Of a DNA stretch of 64,000 bases, positions 45,167-54,175 are shown in pieces. Position numbers and translations under genes: made by a program. The stretch's first letter is position 1, and every line of letters starts with the position of its first letter. This DNA is from Erodium maritimum (Eukaryota > Streptophyta > Magnoliopsida > Geraniales > Geraniaceae). The stretch is taken from contig CAWUGU010000020.1 in NCBI GenBank assembly GCA_963921825.1, forward strand, positions 20,885 to 84,884, read 5' to 3'. Under the pieces are notes generated by a model that was not told the origin of the DNA, did no database searches, and worked only from the letters and a program-made list of their open reading frames with translations.

Positions 45167-45679
45167 TTAGGTATCTTCTTTCTCAACATAAACAAAATTA
45201 TATTGATCTGTTTCACCATTTTTAACTTTTTCCATGTTAGAAATAATGTAAGCCACCTCACTCGCATTAAAAGCCGCCTTTAGCTCTTTGTTTTGTTTTT
45301 CAAGATACTTTTCTAGCTCATGTTTAGTTCTGGCTTGATAGAACCTAATCTTTCTAACATCATCCTCAAGAACATACCCCCATAGTTTTCTCTTACCTAA
45401 TCCAAAAGAGGGAACAACTTTAACTTTTTTTACATCTTTTTTATTAAGCATTTCCAGCATCTTTTTCATATCATTGTATGAATAACATAAAGCAAGCCTG
45501 CTTTCCTCGCCCGGTGCGAAGTTTTTTATAAAACTTCTTATGTAAGACACACCATCAGAGACATATATACCCTGATTTTTACTCCTTGAAAACTCAAGTG
45601 AGCGACCCGTATCATGCTTTGTTTTGTGTATAGCAAAATACAAGAATTCCTCTGGATAAGGATAATGTTGATATTCCAT
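45167..45679 (-). CDS. paralogue family member C, 170 aa
   Basis: ATG after AAAAGGTGGCTAT. The shared block reads LCYSYNDMKKMLEMLN, VKVVPSFGLGKRKLWGYV, then RFYQARTKHELEKYL. The N-terminus PYPEEFLYFAIHKTK parallels PYSENDVFLVISG in member A. First gene of the three-gene minus-strand set. Its end NFVYVEKEDT parallels DFFIIQG in member B. Confidence 0.6.
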   Translation of the reverse strand: MEYQHYPYPEEFLYFAIHKTKHDTGRSLEFSRSKNQGIYVSDGVSYIRSFIKNFAPGEESRLALCYSYNDMKKMLEMLNKKDVKKVKVVPSFGLGKRKLWGYVLEDDVRKIRFYQARTKHELEKYLEKQNKELKAAFNASEVAYIISNMEKVKNGETDQYNFVYVEKEDT

Positions 45680-45806
45680 ATAGCCACCTTTTAATTAGTA
45701 TTCTTATTAAGATATAGCAGTAAGTAGGAAAGATCAATTACCACTCTGATTTTAATTGCTAACCATACCAAACATTGCTAAAATCATAAAAAACATAGGA
45801 GGATAT

Positions 45807-46351
45807 ACGAAAATACAAAAGAACAAAAATTGCGATTATCTTTTTGATATTTCGATAAAAGAAAATCTTGATCTTTACTACGGAGTAAAGGAGCGACTAG
45901 GCTATGACTTACCTGATAGAAATGTGTTCGTCTCACAAGTTTCCGACATTCTTTCGCAGCACATAACCTTATCACAATATGACTATGTGATTTATCCAGA
46001 AAGCAGTTCAAGCTTCTTAGATGAGGTTTTATCTCAATGTAAAATCGAAAAACATAAGATCCCAAAGAACACGAAAGAAGATATTATTGCTAAAATTGAC
46101 ATGTTAAAGCTACAGAAAAAGGAAAAATAAGCCATTTAGCACACATTGCCGAGATGGATGAAACGTTTAAGGTTCGTATGCTGAAGCTTAACCAGCGTAA
46201 GAAATATCATCCTTATTTATTTAAGAACGAATCAGTAGAGTTAAAAGGCAAAGGATTTATTTTTGATGATAGTTGTTTTTCAGGAACAACATTTAATGCT
46301 TTGGAACTCCTTTACGGAAAACACGATTTGTTAGCTATTTTTGCAAAATAA
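45807..46351 (+). pseudogene. phosphoribosyltransferase-like gene, start codon and frame lost
   Basis: A perfect AGGAGG (45797-45802) stands before ACG at 45807 where ATG would be expected; the open frame can otherwise only be extended to a TTG at 45756. The frame ends at 46130 after an A-run (LKLQKKEK-stop). The next frame continues HLAHIAEMDETFKVRML and contains GFIFDDSCFSGTTFNAL, a PRPP-binding loop like that of type I phosphoribosyltransferases, to 46351. One missing A near 46123-46128 would join the two. Upstream, DYVIYPESSSSF also fits the fold. Decayed or misread gene. Confidence 0.6.
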
Positions 46352-46373
46352 AAAGGGGCTAGGCCCCTTTTTT
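46351..46373 (+). terminator. terminator after the phosphoribosyltransferase-like gene
   Basis: AAAAGGGGC-TAG-GCCCCTTTT plus T's. Also serves the convergent minus-strand gene. Confidence 0.85.
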
Positions 46374-46385
46374 GATCTACTTCTA

Positions 46386-48434
46386 TTAGCTTTTCTCAGC
46401 GAACAAATCTTCAAATAGCTTATCAACATTGTCAACATTAATGTCTGTTGTATGTTTTTTCCTTGGGTTAACATACTGTGTATTTTTCTGTTGCTGTTTT
46501 TCTTCATATGTATCAACTAAAACAGGCATTTCAAACACTATTGGAGAATCTGGAACGTCTACAGGTTTTTTAGCAAACTGAGCAGCCACCTTCCTTACAT
46601 CTAACTCCATTTTATCTTCGAACTTAGGCGTATGTCTTTCAATTCTGTAAACGTCCTGAATCTCTTCCTCAGCATCACCCTTAGCTTCTTTAGTCTCTAT
46701 TTCCTCAGCAGTAGAAAGGATTGATTCAGATTCTTTAGCAGGTGAAATATCGGTATTAATAGCTAAAGTATTCTTAAAAGAAGGGCGGCGGATTCTTGGA
46801 GTATAAACCACATCACTGTTTGCCGTTTTCTTTTCTTCTTGTATATTTTCGGCATTATCTGACAGACTTACTTGAGAATCTACAATGCTTTCCACTTCTT
46901 CTTGAACTTCTTCAGACTCGTCTAAGAAAACCTCTTGAACCTGTTGTTCGGATTCAACATTTTCAATTTTTTCCTCCATCGTATCATATAATTCTGGCTT
47001 GATCCTTTCTTGACGGTTATGAGCTTCAACTATCTCCGGTTCAATCTCAACAGTCTCATCCATTATGCTTTCTTCTGGCTTAGAAAATATTTCAGACTCA
47101 TACTGTGGAGCAACGTTGTCCCGTAATGGCTCAGATACTGCATCCAGAACCTCATCAAAAGAACGTTCATCATAAAAACTTTGACTATTATCGTTATTAA
47201 ACAGATCATCAAGACTTGAAGCCTTTGGCACATTTACGCTATCAAAATCAGACAGGTTTATAGCTTTATTGACTCTCTCTTCAGACTTCTCAATCATTAC
47301 TGGCGCTATATTTCTAACAAAACTCACGACGTTGATATCTTCCTCAAGGAAGCGTGGTTGAACCTTGCGATTATCTTTCTCTTTATAGATAGGGAAAATA
47401 CCTTTGACATAAGGATCGATAAATATATCCTCATTTATTTTATCAATAAGCTTATCCTTATAAATAATCTGATGAATGCTTGCCTTCAATGAAATCTGCT
47501 TATTCTCAATAGAAAGAGGTTTTTCTGTTTCTGGTGAGTCCAGCCTCTCAATCTCTGACTTTGACTCCAAAGCAACAGCATTATTGTCTCTATGACGTTT
47601 ATTGTTTTTTTGAGATACCGGGGTTTTCGCAACCTCTCCTTCTACTACTCTATAGTCAGCCCATAATAGCCACCAGCATAACGTTGCCAGCATTTCCAGT
47701 AAAGCAGCTAATAGTAAACTATAGAATAATGTCATAGCATCAGCATTTATGCCTTTAAATGTTCCCATCAGCTTCTCAGCGACAGGATCTAATCTGGCGT
47801 TATCTTTTACTTCTGCTGCTTTCTGATCCATTACTATAGCTTTATCTCTTAATGAGGCAACACGTTTAGACTCATCCATCTCAACATTAAGAGCATCTTT
47901 CTTCGCCTGAAGACCCGCAATATTAGCCTTAATGCGTTTACAGTTTGTGCAAGCGCGAGGTGTTAACTGGTTAATCTGAACATCCACGTTTGCAATATCA
48001 CGCGAAATAGCAACAACAGAACGAGCGTCTGTATTTTGCATAAGCCTCTTAGTTTCTTCAGATTGTTCGGCAATTTCTTTAACCTGCGTCGATTCCGCTG
48101 CTCTTAAGTTTCCTGCATTTGAGCTGGTAGAAATAAAGAATATAGTATGGCTATAAAGAGTTGCTAACAAGGCTACAATCCAGATAAGGGACACAACCCC
48201 CCATCCAAATTTACCAACTCTTCTTCTCGTTAACGCTGGAAGAAGATGCGCACTGAGTGCCACTCCACCAGACAGAAAGGACATAATAATAGCTTCGCTT
48301 AACGAGCCACTCCTTGCCCATGATGCCTCTGTTATCATCGCCAACGACACTGTGGTGAATGTAATAGCCAGCATAAATATAATAAACGTCTTCCATTGAC
48401 GCAAACGTTTATTTTCATAAGTAATATCAGACAT
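46386..48434 (-). CDS. large acidic membrane protein with RRPSF motif, 682 aa
   Basis: I start at ATG 48434 after AGAAGGTCGAAA; the longer frame lacks a ribosome site. Membrane helices near residues 18-35, 48-68, 78-100 and 235-260. Between the third and fourth helices lies a helical loop with TPRACTNCKR, a CxxC pair. The C-terminal 400 residues form a long Glu-rich, probably disordered cytoplasmic tail that contains TPRIRRPSFKN, the motif also found twice in the 17185 protein. No family recognised. It could be a membrane scaffold for proteins that carry or read such motifs (inference). Confidence 0.72.
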   Translation of the reverse strand: MSDITYENKRLRQWKTFIIFMLAITFTTVSLAMITEASWARSGSLSEAIIMSFLSGGVALSAHLLPALTRRRVGKFGWGVVSLIWIVALLATLYSHTIFFISTSSNAGNLRAAESTQVKEIAEQSEETKRLMQNTDARSVVAISRDIANVDVQINQLTPRACTNCKRIKANIAGLQAKKDALNVEMDESKRVASLRDKAIVMDQKAAEVKDNARLDPVAEKLMGTFKGINADAMTLFYSLLLAALLEMLATLCWWLLWADYRVVEGEVAKTPVSQKNNKRHRDNNAVALESKSEIERLDSPETEKPLSIENKQISLKASIHQIIYKDKLIDKINEDIFIDPYVKGIFPIYKEKDNRKVQPRFLEEDINVVSFVRNIAPVMIEKSEERVNKAINLSDFDSVNVPKASSLDDLFNNDNSQSFYDERSFDEVLDAVSEPLRDNVAPQYESEIFSKPEESIMDETVEIEPEIVEAHNRQERIKPELYDTMEEKIENVESEQQVQEVFLDESEEVQEEVESIVDSQVSLSDNAENIQEEKKTANSDVVYTPRIRRPSFKNTLAINTDISPAKESESILSTAEEIETKEAKGDAEEEIQDVYRIERHTPKFEDKMELDVRKVAAQFAKKPVDVPDSPIVFEMPVLVDTYEEKQQQKNTQYVNPRKKHTTDINVDNVDKLFEDLFAEKS

Positions 48435-48488
48435 TTTCGACCTTCTATTAAAGTAAAAGTAAATGTAAATTACATAACTTTTTTTCAT

Positions 48489-48923
48489 TTTTCAAATATA
48501 GAATAAAAAAAGAAGCGACTTTATTTTATTTGATTAAGCCCTAAAATAAACGCTTCGTTCTTTACATTATAACATAAAATTTTTAAAACACCTACATTGA
48601 GTAATATTTCAACTATTGCGTAAAGCACTTATCGCACAATGTTATTATGGTATATTCTTCTTTCTTTTAACGATTATTACTAAAAAATCTTTCTTAACAC
48701 TTGGCACTATGATATCATCGATACTGGAACATTGATCTGCGCTTTATAGGAAACATTAAATAAGATTTACTCAAGATGTTATAAATCACATCAATACAGC
48801 AAGGCATGTTTTACATAAGCGATTAAATAGTAAGCGGTTGTCTCATTAAGCTAAAAAATAGCTTGATAGCGATTATTCTATTATGATATAGTAATTTCAA
48901 GATAAACAAATAAGGAAACTTTT
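48489..48923. other. 435-base intergenic region upstream of clpX
   Basis: No gene with a start and ribosome site is seen. Inverted copies of GAAGCG/CGCTTC (about 48513-48563) could form a long-loop hairpin. Strongly AT-rich; the clpX promoter probably lies at its right end. Confidence 0.5.
48863..48892 (+). promoter_or_regulatory. possible clpX promoter
   Basis: TTGATA, 18 bases, TATAGT, ending about 30 bases before the clpX ATG. Confidence 0.4.
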
Positions 48924-50192
48924 ATGACTGATAAGAAAGGCAAGAACAAAGATAACCACATTTGTAGTTTTTGCACAAAGCAAAAAGATGAAAATCCAGA
49001 TCTCGTATTTGTTTCCGCTGGCCCTGCAGCGACCATCTGCAGCGAATGTGTAGAACTTTCTACGAACATTGTTAAAGAGGAAAAAGCACTTCGTGAAAAG
49101 ACCACACCCGCTGAAGCTAAAACTAATAGCGTGGTTAAACATACACCTCGTCAAATCAAAGACTTTCTGAGCGAATATGTTATTGGGCAAGATAGCACCA
49201 AGAAGACATTAGCCATTGCTGTTTACAACCATTACCATCGTTTACAACTGATTATGGATGGTAAAGACGACAATATTCTTAAAAAGTCCAACATTCTAAT
49301 GATTGGCTCAACGGGTTCAGGTAAGACCCACACACTATCTACACTTGCGCGTTTCCTTGATGTGCCTTTTGCTATCGCAGATGCCACAACCATTACAGAA
49401 GCAGGTTATGTAGGTGATGATGCTGAAAACATTATTGCTCGTCTGATTGAAAATTCTGGCGGTGATGTTGAGAAAGCTCAGAAAGGCATTGTTTACATTG
49501 ATGAGATCGATAAGATTGCTCGTAAAGGCGAAAATGCATCTATTACCAGAGACGTGTCGGGTGAAGGTGTTCAGCATGCACTCCTGAAGCTGATTGAAGG
49601 CACAGTCTGCTCAGTTGCTGCTCAGGGTGTGCGTAAATCATCAGGCCAGCCTGTAACCATGTTTGATACCTCTAACGTGTTATTCATTTGCGGCGGTGCT
49701 TTTGATGGTCTGCCTAAAATTATCAGCGCAAGAACAGAAGATAAAGGAAGCATTGGCTTTAGCGCACCTGTCTCTGTTAAAAAAGAAGGCGCTTCTTACG
49801 ATCTTCTTCCTAAGATTGAAACGCAGGATCTTATTAAGTTTGGATTAGTCCCTGAGCTTATCGGTCGCCTGCCTATCATTACTACTCTTCAGGATCTTGA
49901 TAAAGAAGCTCTTAAAAGTATCCTTACTAAGCCTAAAGACGCTCTAGTAAAACAGTATCAGACATTATTTACTACTCATGATGTTGAACTATCTTTCACT
50001 GAAGACGCGTTGGAAGCTGTTGCTCAGGAAGCTATCAGTAAGAAAACTGGAGCACGTGGCCTGCGCTCTATTATTGAACGAGTTCTACAGGATGTGATGT
50101 TTGAGCTACCAGAAATGGAAAAAGGCTCTAAAGTGGAAATCACAGAAAAGAACGTTAAAGGCTCAAACCCGCTTCAAATGAAAGTAGCTTAA
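48924..50192 (+). CDS. clpX: ClpX unfoldase, 422 aa
   Basis: ATG after AATAAGGAAACTTTT. The N-terminal zinc domain has Cys14, Cys17, Cys39 and Cys42. AAA+ motifs: GSTGSGKTH, AGYVGDDAENIIARL (pore region), VYIDEIDKIARK, EGVQHALLKLIEGT, and GLVPELIGRLP. The IGF loop that docks ClpP is present as SIGFSAPV, so it should couple to host ClpP; no clpP is in this window. The zinc domain picks adaptors and substrates and is diverged here, so substrate choice may be redirected. A strong terminator follows. Confidence 0.95.
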   Translation: MTDKKGKNKDNHICSFCTKQKDENPDLVFVSAGPAATICSECVELSTNIVKEEKALREKTTPAEAKTNSVVKHTPRQIKDFLSEYVIGQDSTKKTLAIAVYNHYHRLQLIMDGKDDNILKKSNILMIGSTGSGKTHTLSTLARFLDVPFAIADATTITEAGYVGDDAENIIARLIENSGGDVEKAQKGIVYIDEIDKIARKGENASITRDVSGEGVQHALLKLIEGTVCSVAAQGVRKSSGQPVTMFDTSNVLFICGGAFDGLPKIISARTEDKGSIGFSAPVSVKKEGASYDLLPKIETQDLIKFGLVPELIGRLPIITTLQDLDKEALKSILTKPKDALVKQYQTLFTTHDVELSFTEDALEAVAQEAISKKTGARGLRSIIERVLQDVMFELPEMEKGSKVEITEKNVKGSNPLQMKVA

Positions 50193-50204
50193 CGATAGAC
50201 AAAT

Positions 50205-50232
50205 AAAAAAACAGGCGATGCCTGTTTTTTTT
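50205..50232. terminator. clpX terminator
   Basis: AAAAAAACAGGC-GAT-GCCTGTTTTTTT plus further T's. Bidirectional with the convergent 50245 gene. Confidence 0.88.
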
Positions 50233-50244
50233 ATATCTTTTTTC

Positions 50245-50778
50245 TTAACGTTGAATAATCATTGGACCAACGTTGCCACCGTTATTTGCCGGACCAGCCG
50301 CTTGATAGGTATTCCCACCAGAAAGAGAGTAGCCATAGAAGTTTGACTCTTCTTTAGGTGGTTCGCTTAGAAGATTACAACCATGACCATCAGTATCTAC
50401 AACACTGTTTGTATAGCTCGAAAGGGTTATTACAACAGTTTTCTTTTTAGGACACACAAGACCTTGAACAAGATTACCATTATCTTCATTACCACCAACA
50501 ACCTCATTTAAGCGGCTTACTGTTGCTAATATTTGATCTTGATAACTATCATACTTCTTAATCTTAAACGTTGGATCTGCTCTTACTCCCCAAACCAACT
50601 TATAGCCTCGTTTCTTAAGGTCATAACTAAGCTGCTGATAAGATGTTCCTTTACTAACAAGGAATGTGGGTTTATTTTCTTTTTTAGCTGTATCTGTCCC
50701 TGCATCTGCCGCCTGAGCCATACCTACCAAAGAAAGAGAAGCTAATGCTGCGATAGCTGTTTTTGTTATTAATTTCAT
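50245..50778 (-). CDS. exported TcpQ-like protein, 177 aa
   Basis: ATG after ACGGAGAACATAA. Clear signal peptide with cleavage after AQA (residue 23). The mature part KGTSYQQLSYDLKKRGYKLVWGVRADPTF, then a helix and a C-terminal strand KKTVVITL, resembles the TcpQ/PilL-C domain found in secretin-associated proteins of pili and conjugation systems. A Gly/Asn-rich tail follows. Two cysteines (VCPKK and GHGCN) could form a disulfide. Probably periplasmic. The TcpQ assignment is tentative. Confidence 0.65.
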   Translation of the reverse strand: MKLITKTAIAALASLSLVGMAQAADAGTDTAKKENKPTFLVSKGTSYQQLSYDLKKRGYKLVWGVRADPTFKIKKYDSYQDQILATVSRLNEVVGGNEDNGNLVQGLVCPKKKTVVITLSSYTNSVVDTDGHGCNLLSEPPKEESNFYGYSLSGGNTYQAAGPANNGGNVGPMIIQR

Positions 50779-50893
50779 TTATGTTCTCCGTGATTATTTT
50801 CATCTTAGGGTTAAGATGCAATATTATAGATTGCTGGTCAATATCTAATTTAAAATATCTTATTTTGACGAGATTTCAAGAGGGTAAAAAGAG

Positions 50894-50915
50894 AAAAGAG
50901 GCCTATGCCTCTTTT
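50894..50915 (-). terminator. terminator after the 50919 gene
   Basis: AAAAGAGGC-CTAT-GCCTCTTTT, followed on the minus strand by a T-rich stretch. Confidence 0.75.
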
Positions 50916-50918
50916 TTA

Positions 50919-51188
50919 TTAATGATTGGATGCTTTAACTCTTTTTTCGAAGAAATCTCCGAAGCTATTAACAGCTCTGACTGAAGAACTTGTCTCGTCA
51001 TTATCCTGTAGGGCTACCGTTTTCCCTACAGATATGGCATCACGTATCCGAGATACTGCAGCCTGTTCTTCCGCTTGAGTAGATCTCAAATTTGACTCTA
51101 GGAACTCCTCTCCTGGAGCAGTAACTGATTGATTTGCAAAACTGCTGGCTGAAATAATCAGCAGAGAACATAAAATATATTTCTTCAT
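50919..51188 (-). CDS. small exported protein, 89 aa
   Basis: ATG after AAAAGGAGGTTTT, a very strong site. A signal peptide (KKYILCSLLIISASSFA) is followed by a short hydrophilic mature protein with a basic end (EKRVKASNH). No family recognised. Same strand and close to the TcpQ-like protein. Confidence 0.65.
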   Translation of the reverse strand: MKKYILCSLLIISASSFANQSVTAPGEEFLESNLRSTQAEEQAAVSRIRDAISVGKTVALQDNDETSSSVRAVNSFGDFFEKRVKASNH

Positions 51189-51244
51189 AAAACCTCCTTT
51201 TTAGGTTTCTCATTATATCTCATATAATAATGACATCCAAGTGA

Positions 51245-51865
51245 TTATTTTAAGAACTGACTTATAGCATGATTTTTTATGAATAAACAACGCATTACTT
51301 CAGGAATACTTATAATTTCAGATAACATATTTTTGCTTTCTCGCCTCATTGCATAGTCAAATATAGTTAACCCATAATTATCTTTTCTGATATAGTCAAT
51401 CTTTTTATTTACTAAATGCCTCATGAAGCCAAGCTTATTAAAACAAACAATAATATGAGCGAGGGTTTTTCCCGTGCTGTCTATATAACCCATGTCAAAA
51501 TGTTTACTGTTAATTGCCATTGAAAACATTTTTTCCGTAGAAGAATATGACTTACAAATATCCAGTAAAAAATCAGGATAATTATTGAACTTAATCTTTA
51601 ACGTTTTTCCATTTTTCTCAATATATTTATACAATTTTAAAAATATATCTTCATGAGCAAAAGGTAAAAACTCCAGACACCTTTCATCGAAAACAATATT
51701 GTTTTTAAGTAGTATATCTAATATTTCAAGATCACAGTTCCTTATAACACTTTCAATAATATAGCCTCCCTGTTCTTTTTCATCCACAGGAAAAACTTCA
51801 GTATTAAAATACTTTATCACTCCATCTAAATCTCTTTCTTCACAACTTCGTATTAGTTCATCCAT
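51245..51865 (-). CDS. ankyrin-like protein, 206 aa
   Basis: ATG after AAGGCAAAATA. Diverged ankyrin units: RDLDGVIKYFNTEVFPVD, CDLEILDILLKNNIVFDE and, near the C-terminus, STGKTLAHIIVCFNKLGFMRHLVNKK-like then NYGLTIFDYAMRR. No signal or membrane segment. Confidence 0.7.
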   Translation of the reverse strand: MDELIRSCEERDLDGVIKYFNTEVFPVDEKEQGGYIIESVIRNCDLEILDILLKNNIVFDERCLEFLPFAHEDIFLKLYKYIEKNGKTLKIKFNNYPDFLLDICKSYSSTEKMFSMAINSKHFDMGYIDSTGKTLAHIIVCFNKLGFMRHLVNKKIDYIRKDNYGLTIFDYAMRRESKNMLSEIISIPEVMRCLFIKNHAISQFLK

Positions 51866-51945
51866 TATTTTGCCTTCTTCTTAAATATCATAGAAACAAG
51901 TTAAAACAAAAGATGAGCTTTGTGAATACATTAAATAGGTTTCTA

Positions 51946-53058
51946 TTAAAGTTTGACTATTTTTTTTCTTGAAAGATGCCAGTTTTGTGTATCATTAACT
52001 AATGAGAAGAAGTCTGATCCATTAATGCCTGTCCTTTCCTGAACTCTTTTCTTAATATCATTATTAATCTTTTTCATAGTAGGATAAACATAGTGCTTAT
52101 TTAACACACCCCCTTCTACCCAAAACTGAATACGGCCCACAAGATCAGCAGCAATCTGAAAATCAATACCTTTCCATACTAACCATTGTGAAAGTGCTGT
52201 ATTATTAAGGATATAATCATCTATTGCCTTTTTACCTTCAGATGTATGCTTATCTATGGACGCAGAGCAATATGGGCCAACATAACCTAAATCAAGAACC
52301 GACGAGGATTTGTCAATCTGCTTAACTTCTTCCGTTTGGAATGCTATATCCACAAAAGGCAAAAATATTGGGCTACCTTCTTTTTGTGTTGCTGTTCCAA
52401 GCCCCATGCACGTTATCATTAACTCAGATACCCCTTTATCTCTACAGGATTGAATCCACATATCCCAGTTTCCATCGAACTTACCTAAAGAGGGATTAGG
52501 AAAGCGTTTCGTACCAGCAACACGCCATGCTGCAACACCTCGCTCCCACCAAGTCAGACTGCTATCCCATGCAACTTCTAAAGCATCCTCAATAGATTGC
52601 TCATCTACAGAATTAACATTGTGTTTTGCAAGATACTCAGAAACCCAACGTGTACAGGAAACCCAATCGTTAGCAGTTCTATCTTTAACTGACTCTGCCC
52701 ATTTTATAGCCTGCTCAACGATAAACGCGCTACCACCGAGATGCTCAATATCGTCTTTCTTCCACCCCTGATTCATACTTTCTATGATAACCTCTGGTGA
52801 ACCGCCCGCAATATCCTCAAAGGCTATTACTGCCATTCTATATCTTGTATAAGCCGGATCTAAAGCATACATCCATTTAGCAGCCAAAGCTGTATCATGA
52901 GCCTTTCCATGCCTGATACTTTTATGCAGATGCGACACAAGTTTCCATTTATCATCAGGTTTAAAATGCCAGCCATCGAGATAAATGCCTTTCTTAGGCT
53001 CTAACTGTTCTGCTGTTGCTATATTATTACGTTTTGTTAAATGATCACCAAAAGCCAT
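51946..53058 (-). CDS. MgsA/RarA C-terminal-domain-like protein with MAFGDH start, 370 aa
   Basis: ATG after AAAGGAGTAATC. Starts MAFGDHLTKRN. Residues about 42-85 (SHLHKSIRHGKAHDTALAAKW, then YRMAVIAFEDIAGGSPEVII) match the C-terminal region of RarA/MgsA (clamp-loader-like AAA protein), where the block reads HKSxRGSD...RRLVRIASEDIG. No AAA ATPase domain is present, so it is a stand-alone version with a long unknown C-terminal half. RarA tails bind at replication forks with SSB; this may hijack or mimic that (inference). Confidence 0.65.
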   Translation of the reverse strand: MAFGDHLTKRNNIATAEQLEPKKGIYLDGWHFKPDDKWKLVSHLHKSIRHGKAHDTALAAKWMYALDPAYTRYRMAVIAFEDIAGGSPEVIIESMNQGWKKDDIEHLGGSAFIVEQAIKWAESVKDRTANDWVSCTRWVSEYLAKHNVNSVDEQSIEDALEVAWDSSLTWWERGVAAWRVAGTKRFPNPSLGKFDGNWDMWIQSCRDKGVSELMITCMGLGTATQKEGSPIFLPFVDIAFQTEEVKQIDKSSSVLDLGYVGPYCSASIDKHTSEGKKAIDDYILNNTALSQWLVWKGIDFQIAADLVGRIQFWVEGGVLNKHYVYPTMKKINNDIKKRVQERTGINGSDFFSLVNDTQNWHLSRKKIVKL

Positions 53059-53086
53059 TGATTACTCCTTTAAAGTATAAAAAAAA

Positions 53087-53106
53087 AAGAGAGCCGAAGC
53101 TCTCTT
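53087..53106 (-). terminator. terminator of the 53152 gene
   Basis: AAGAGAGC-CGAA-GCTCTCTT; on the minus strand followed by ten or more T's. Confidence 0.88.
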
Positions 53107-53151
53107 AGATTATACGATATCATAAGACTTTAAAAGAAATTTAATTATTAA

Positions 53152-53562
53152 TTAGCGCATTCTTGGACGCTGACGAGATGGCTCTGCTTCTTGTTCCTGT
53201 TCTTGCTTAAGAATACGAATTTCTTCAGGAAGAGGCGTTAGTGCAATCAGCTTTTCTGAAACGAAGTTAAAACCAGCAGGCGTGATTTTAAGTGTTCGGT
53301 CATCAGAATTGTATTCAGCAAATCCACTTTTCTCAAGGGTCTTGTTTGAAATCAAATTACGGATAACTTGGTCAATCTTAGAATCTCCACGGTTCTTAAG
53401 AGGCAGCATATCTTCGTCAGACAATTTATCATCAATACGAGATAAGATAGCTTTTTTTAAATCAGCTGTAGAGACATTCGGATCATTAAGATGAACTTTT
53501 GCTTGAGACAGGATAAACAGTGCTGGGAATACGAGGTCTTTTTCAGAAATACGATCAGTCAT
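53152..53562 (-). CDS. winged-helix (Mrr-N-like) protein with RPRMR tail, 136 aa
   Basis: ATG after AAAGGAATTTAAA. The first 105 residues follow the pattern of the Mrr N-terminal winged-helix domain (LVFPALFILSQAKVHLN, LSDEDMLPLKNRGDSKIDQVIRNLISNKTLEKSGF, then a hairpin ending LKITPAGFNFV). There is no nuclease domain. A Gln/Glu linker leads to the tail SRQRPRMR. Likely a small DNA-binding protein carrying a sorting tail. Confidence 0.68.
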   Translation of the reverse strand: MTDRISEKDLVFPALFILSQAKVHLNDPNVSTADLKKAILSRIDDKLSDEDMLPLKNRGDSKIDQVIRNLISNKTLEKSGFAEYNSDDRTLKITPAGFNFVSEKLIALTPLPEEIRILKQEQEQEAEPSRQRPRMR

Positions 53563-53663
53563 TTTAAATTCCTTTCTTGGTTAGTTAAATATACATTAAA
53601 TAAAAACAGTACATATATAATAACATAACTGATCGTTGTGTACAACCATCTTTTAAAAGAAAT

Positions 53664-53679
53664 AAGGGGCAAGCCCCTT
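53664..53679 (-). terminator. terminator of the 53678 gene
   Basis: AAGGGGC-AA-GCCCCTT; on the minus strand followed by ATTTCTTTT. Confidence 0.7.
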
Positions 53680-54163
53680 AATCTTCATGAACCACTATAT
53701 GCGGGAACGTAATTGTTTTATAGAGAAACTCTGGACCGAGATTTCTTTTCAGCGCATTTTCAATAGGCATTAATCTCTTTCTTATCTTCTTCGTGGCACA
53801 AGCTCCTTTACATTTAGTCTTACCTACCGAGTTAATCATAACTAATATCATTTTAGACGCCTCAAGAGCCATCTGTGAGAATGATTTAATAAGCTGAGGA
53901 TCTGATTCCATAACCTTTTTAAAATCTTCATCCTCACAATAACGCGCTACTTTTATCATCAACCATGCTTGTGTAAATGCGTTATCAAGCTCTTCCCTGT
54001 TCTCTTTTACTTCGCACCAGCGTCTAGATGACACCTTTTCCATTTCTTCTATAAAGCCTGAGCGGAGCATTTCATAAATATACTGAGCCTCTCCCTCATC
54101 ATCAAAATCAACCTGTAAAAAACCTTCCTGTCCTATACCTGTCAAAACAAATGCTTCTCTCAT
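53678..54163 (-). CDS. hypothetical protein, 161 aa
   Basis: ATG after AAAAGGAAAAAATC. Helical soluble protein with acidic N-terminal half. A short Lys/Cys-rich stretch (KTKCKGACATKKIRKR) lies near residue 115. No domain recognised. Directly downstream of the exported 54176 protein (12-base gap), so probably one operon. Confidence 0.62.
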   Translation of the reverse strand: MREAFVLTGIGQEGFLQVDFDDEGEAQYIYEMLRSGFIEEMEKVSSRRWCEVKENREELDNAFTQAWLMIKVARYCEDEDFKKVMESDPQLIKSFSQMALEASKMILVMINSVGKTKCKGACATKKIRKRLMPIENALKRNLGPEFLYKTITFPHIVVHED

Positions 54164-54175
54164 GATTTTTTCCTT

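Noticed and set aside
46154-46351. Independent 65-residue protein
   Set aside because: No ribosome site; it continues the phosphoribosyltransferase fold of the frame just upstream after a one-base shift.
48489-48923. Origin of replication or attachment site in the long AT-rich gap
   Set aside because: No iterons, long direct repeats or tRNA-end duplication are visible.
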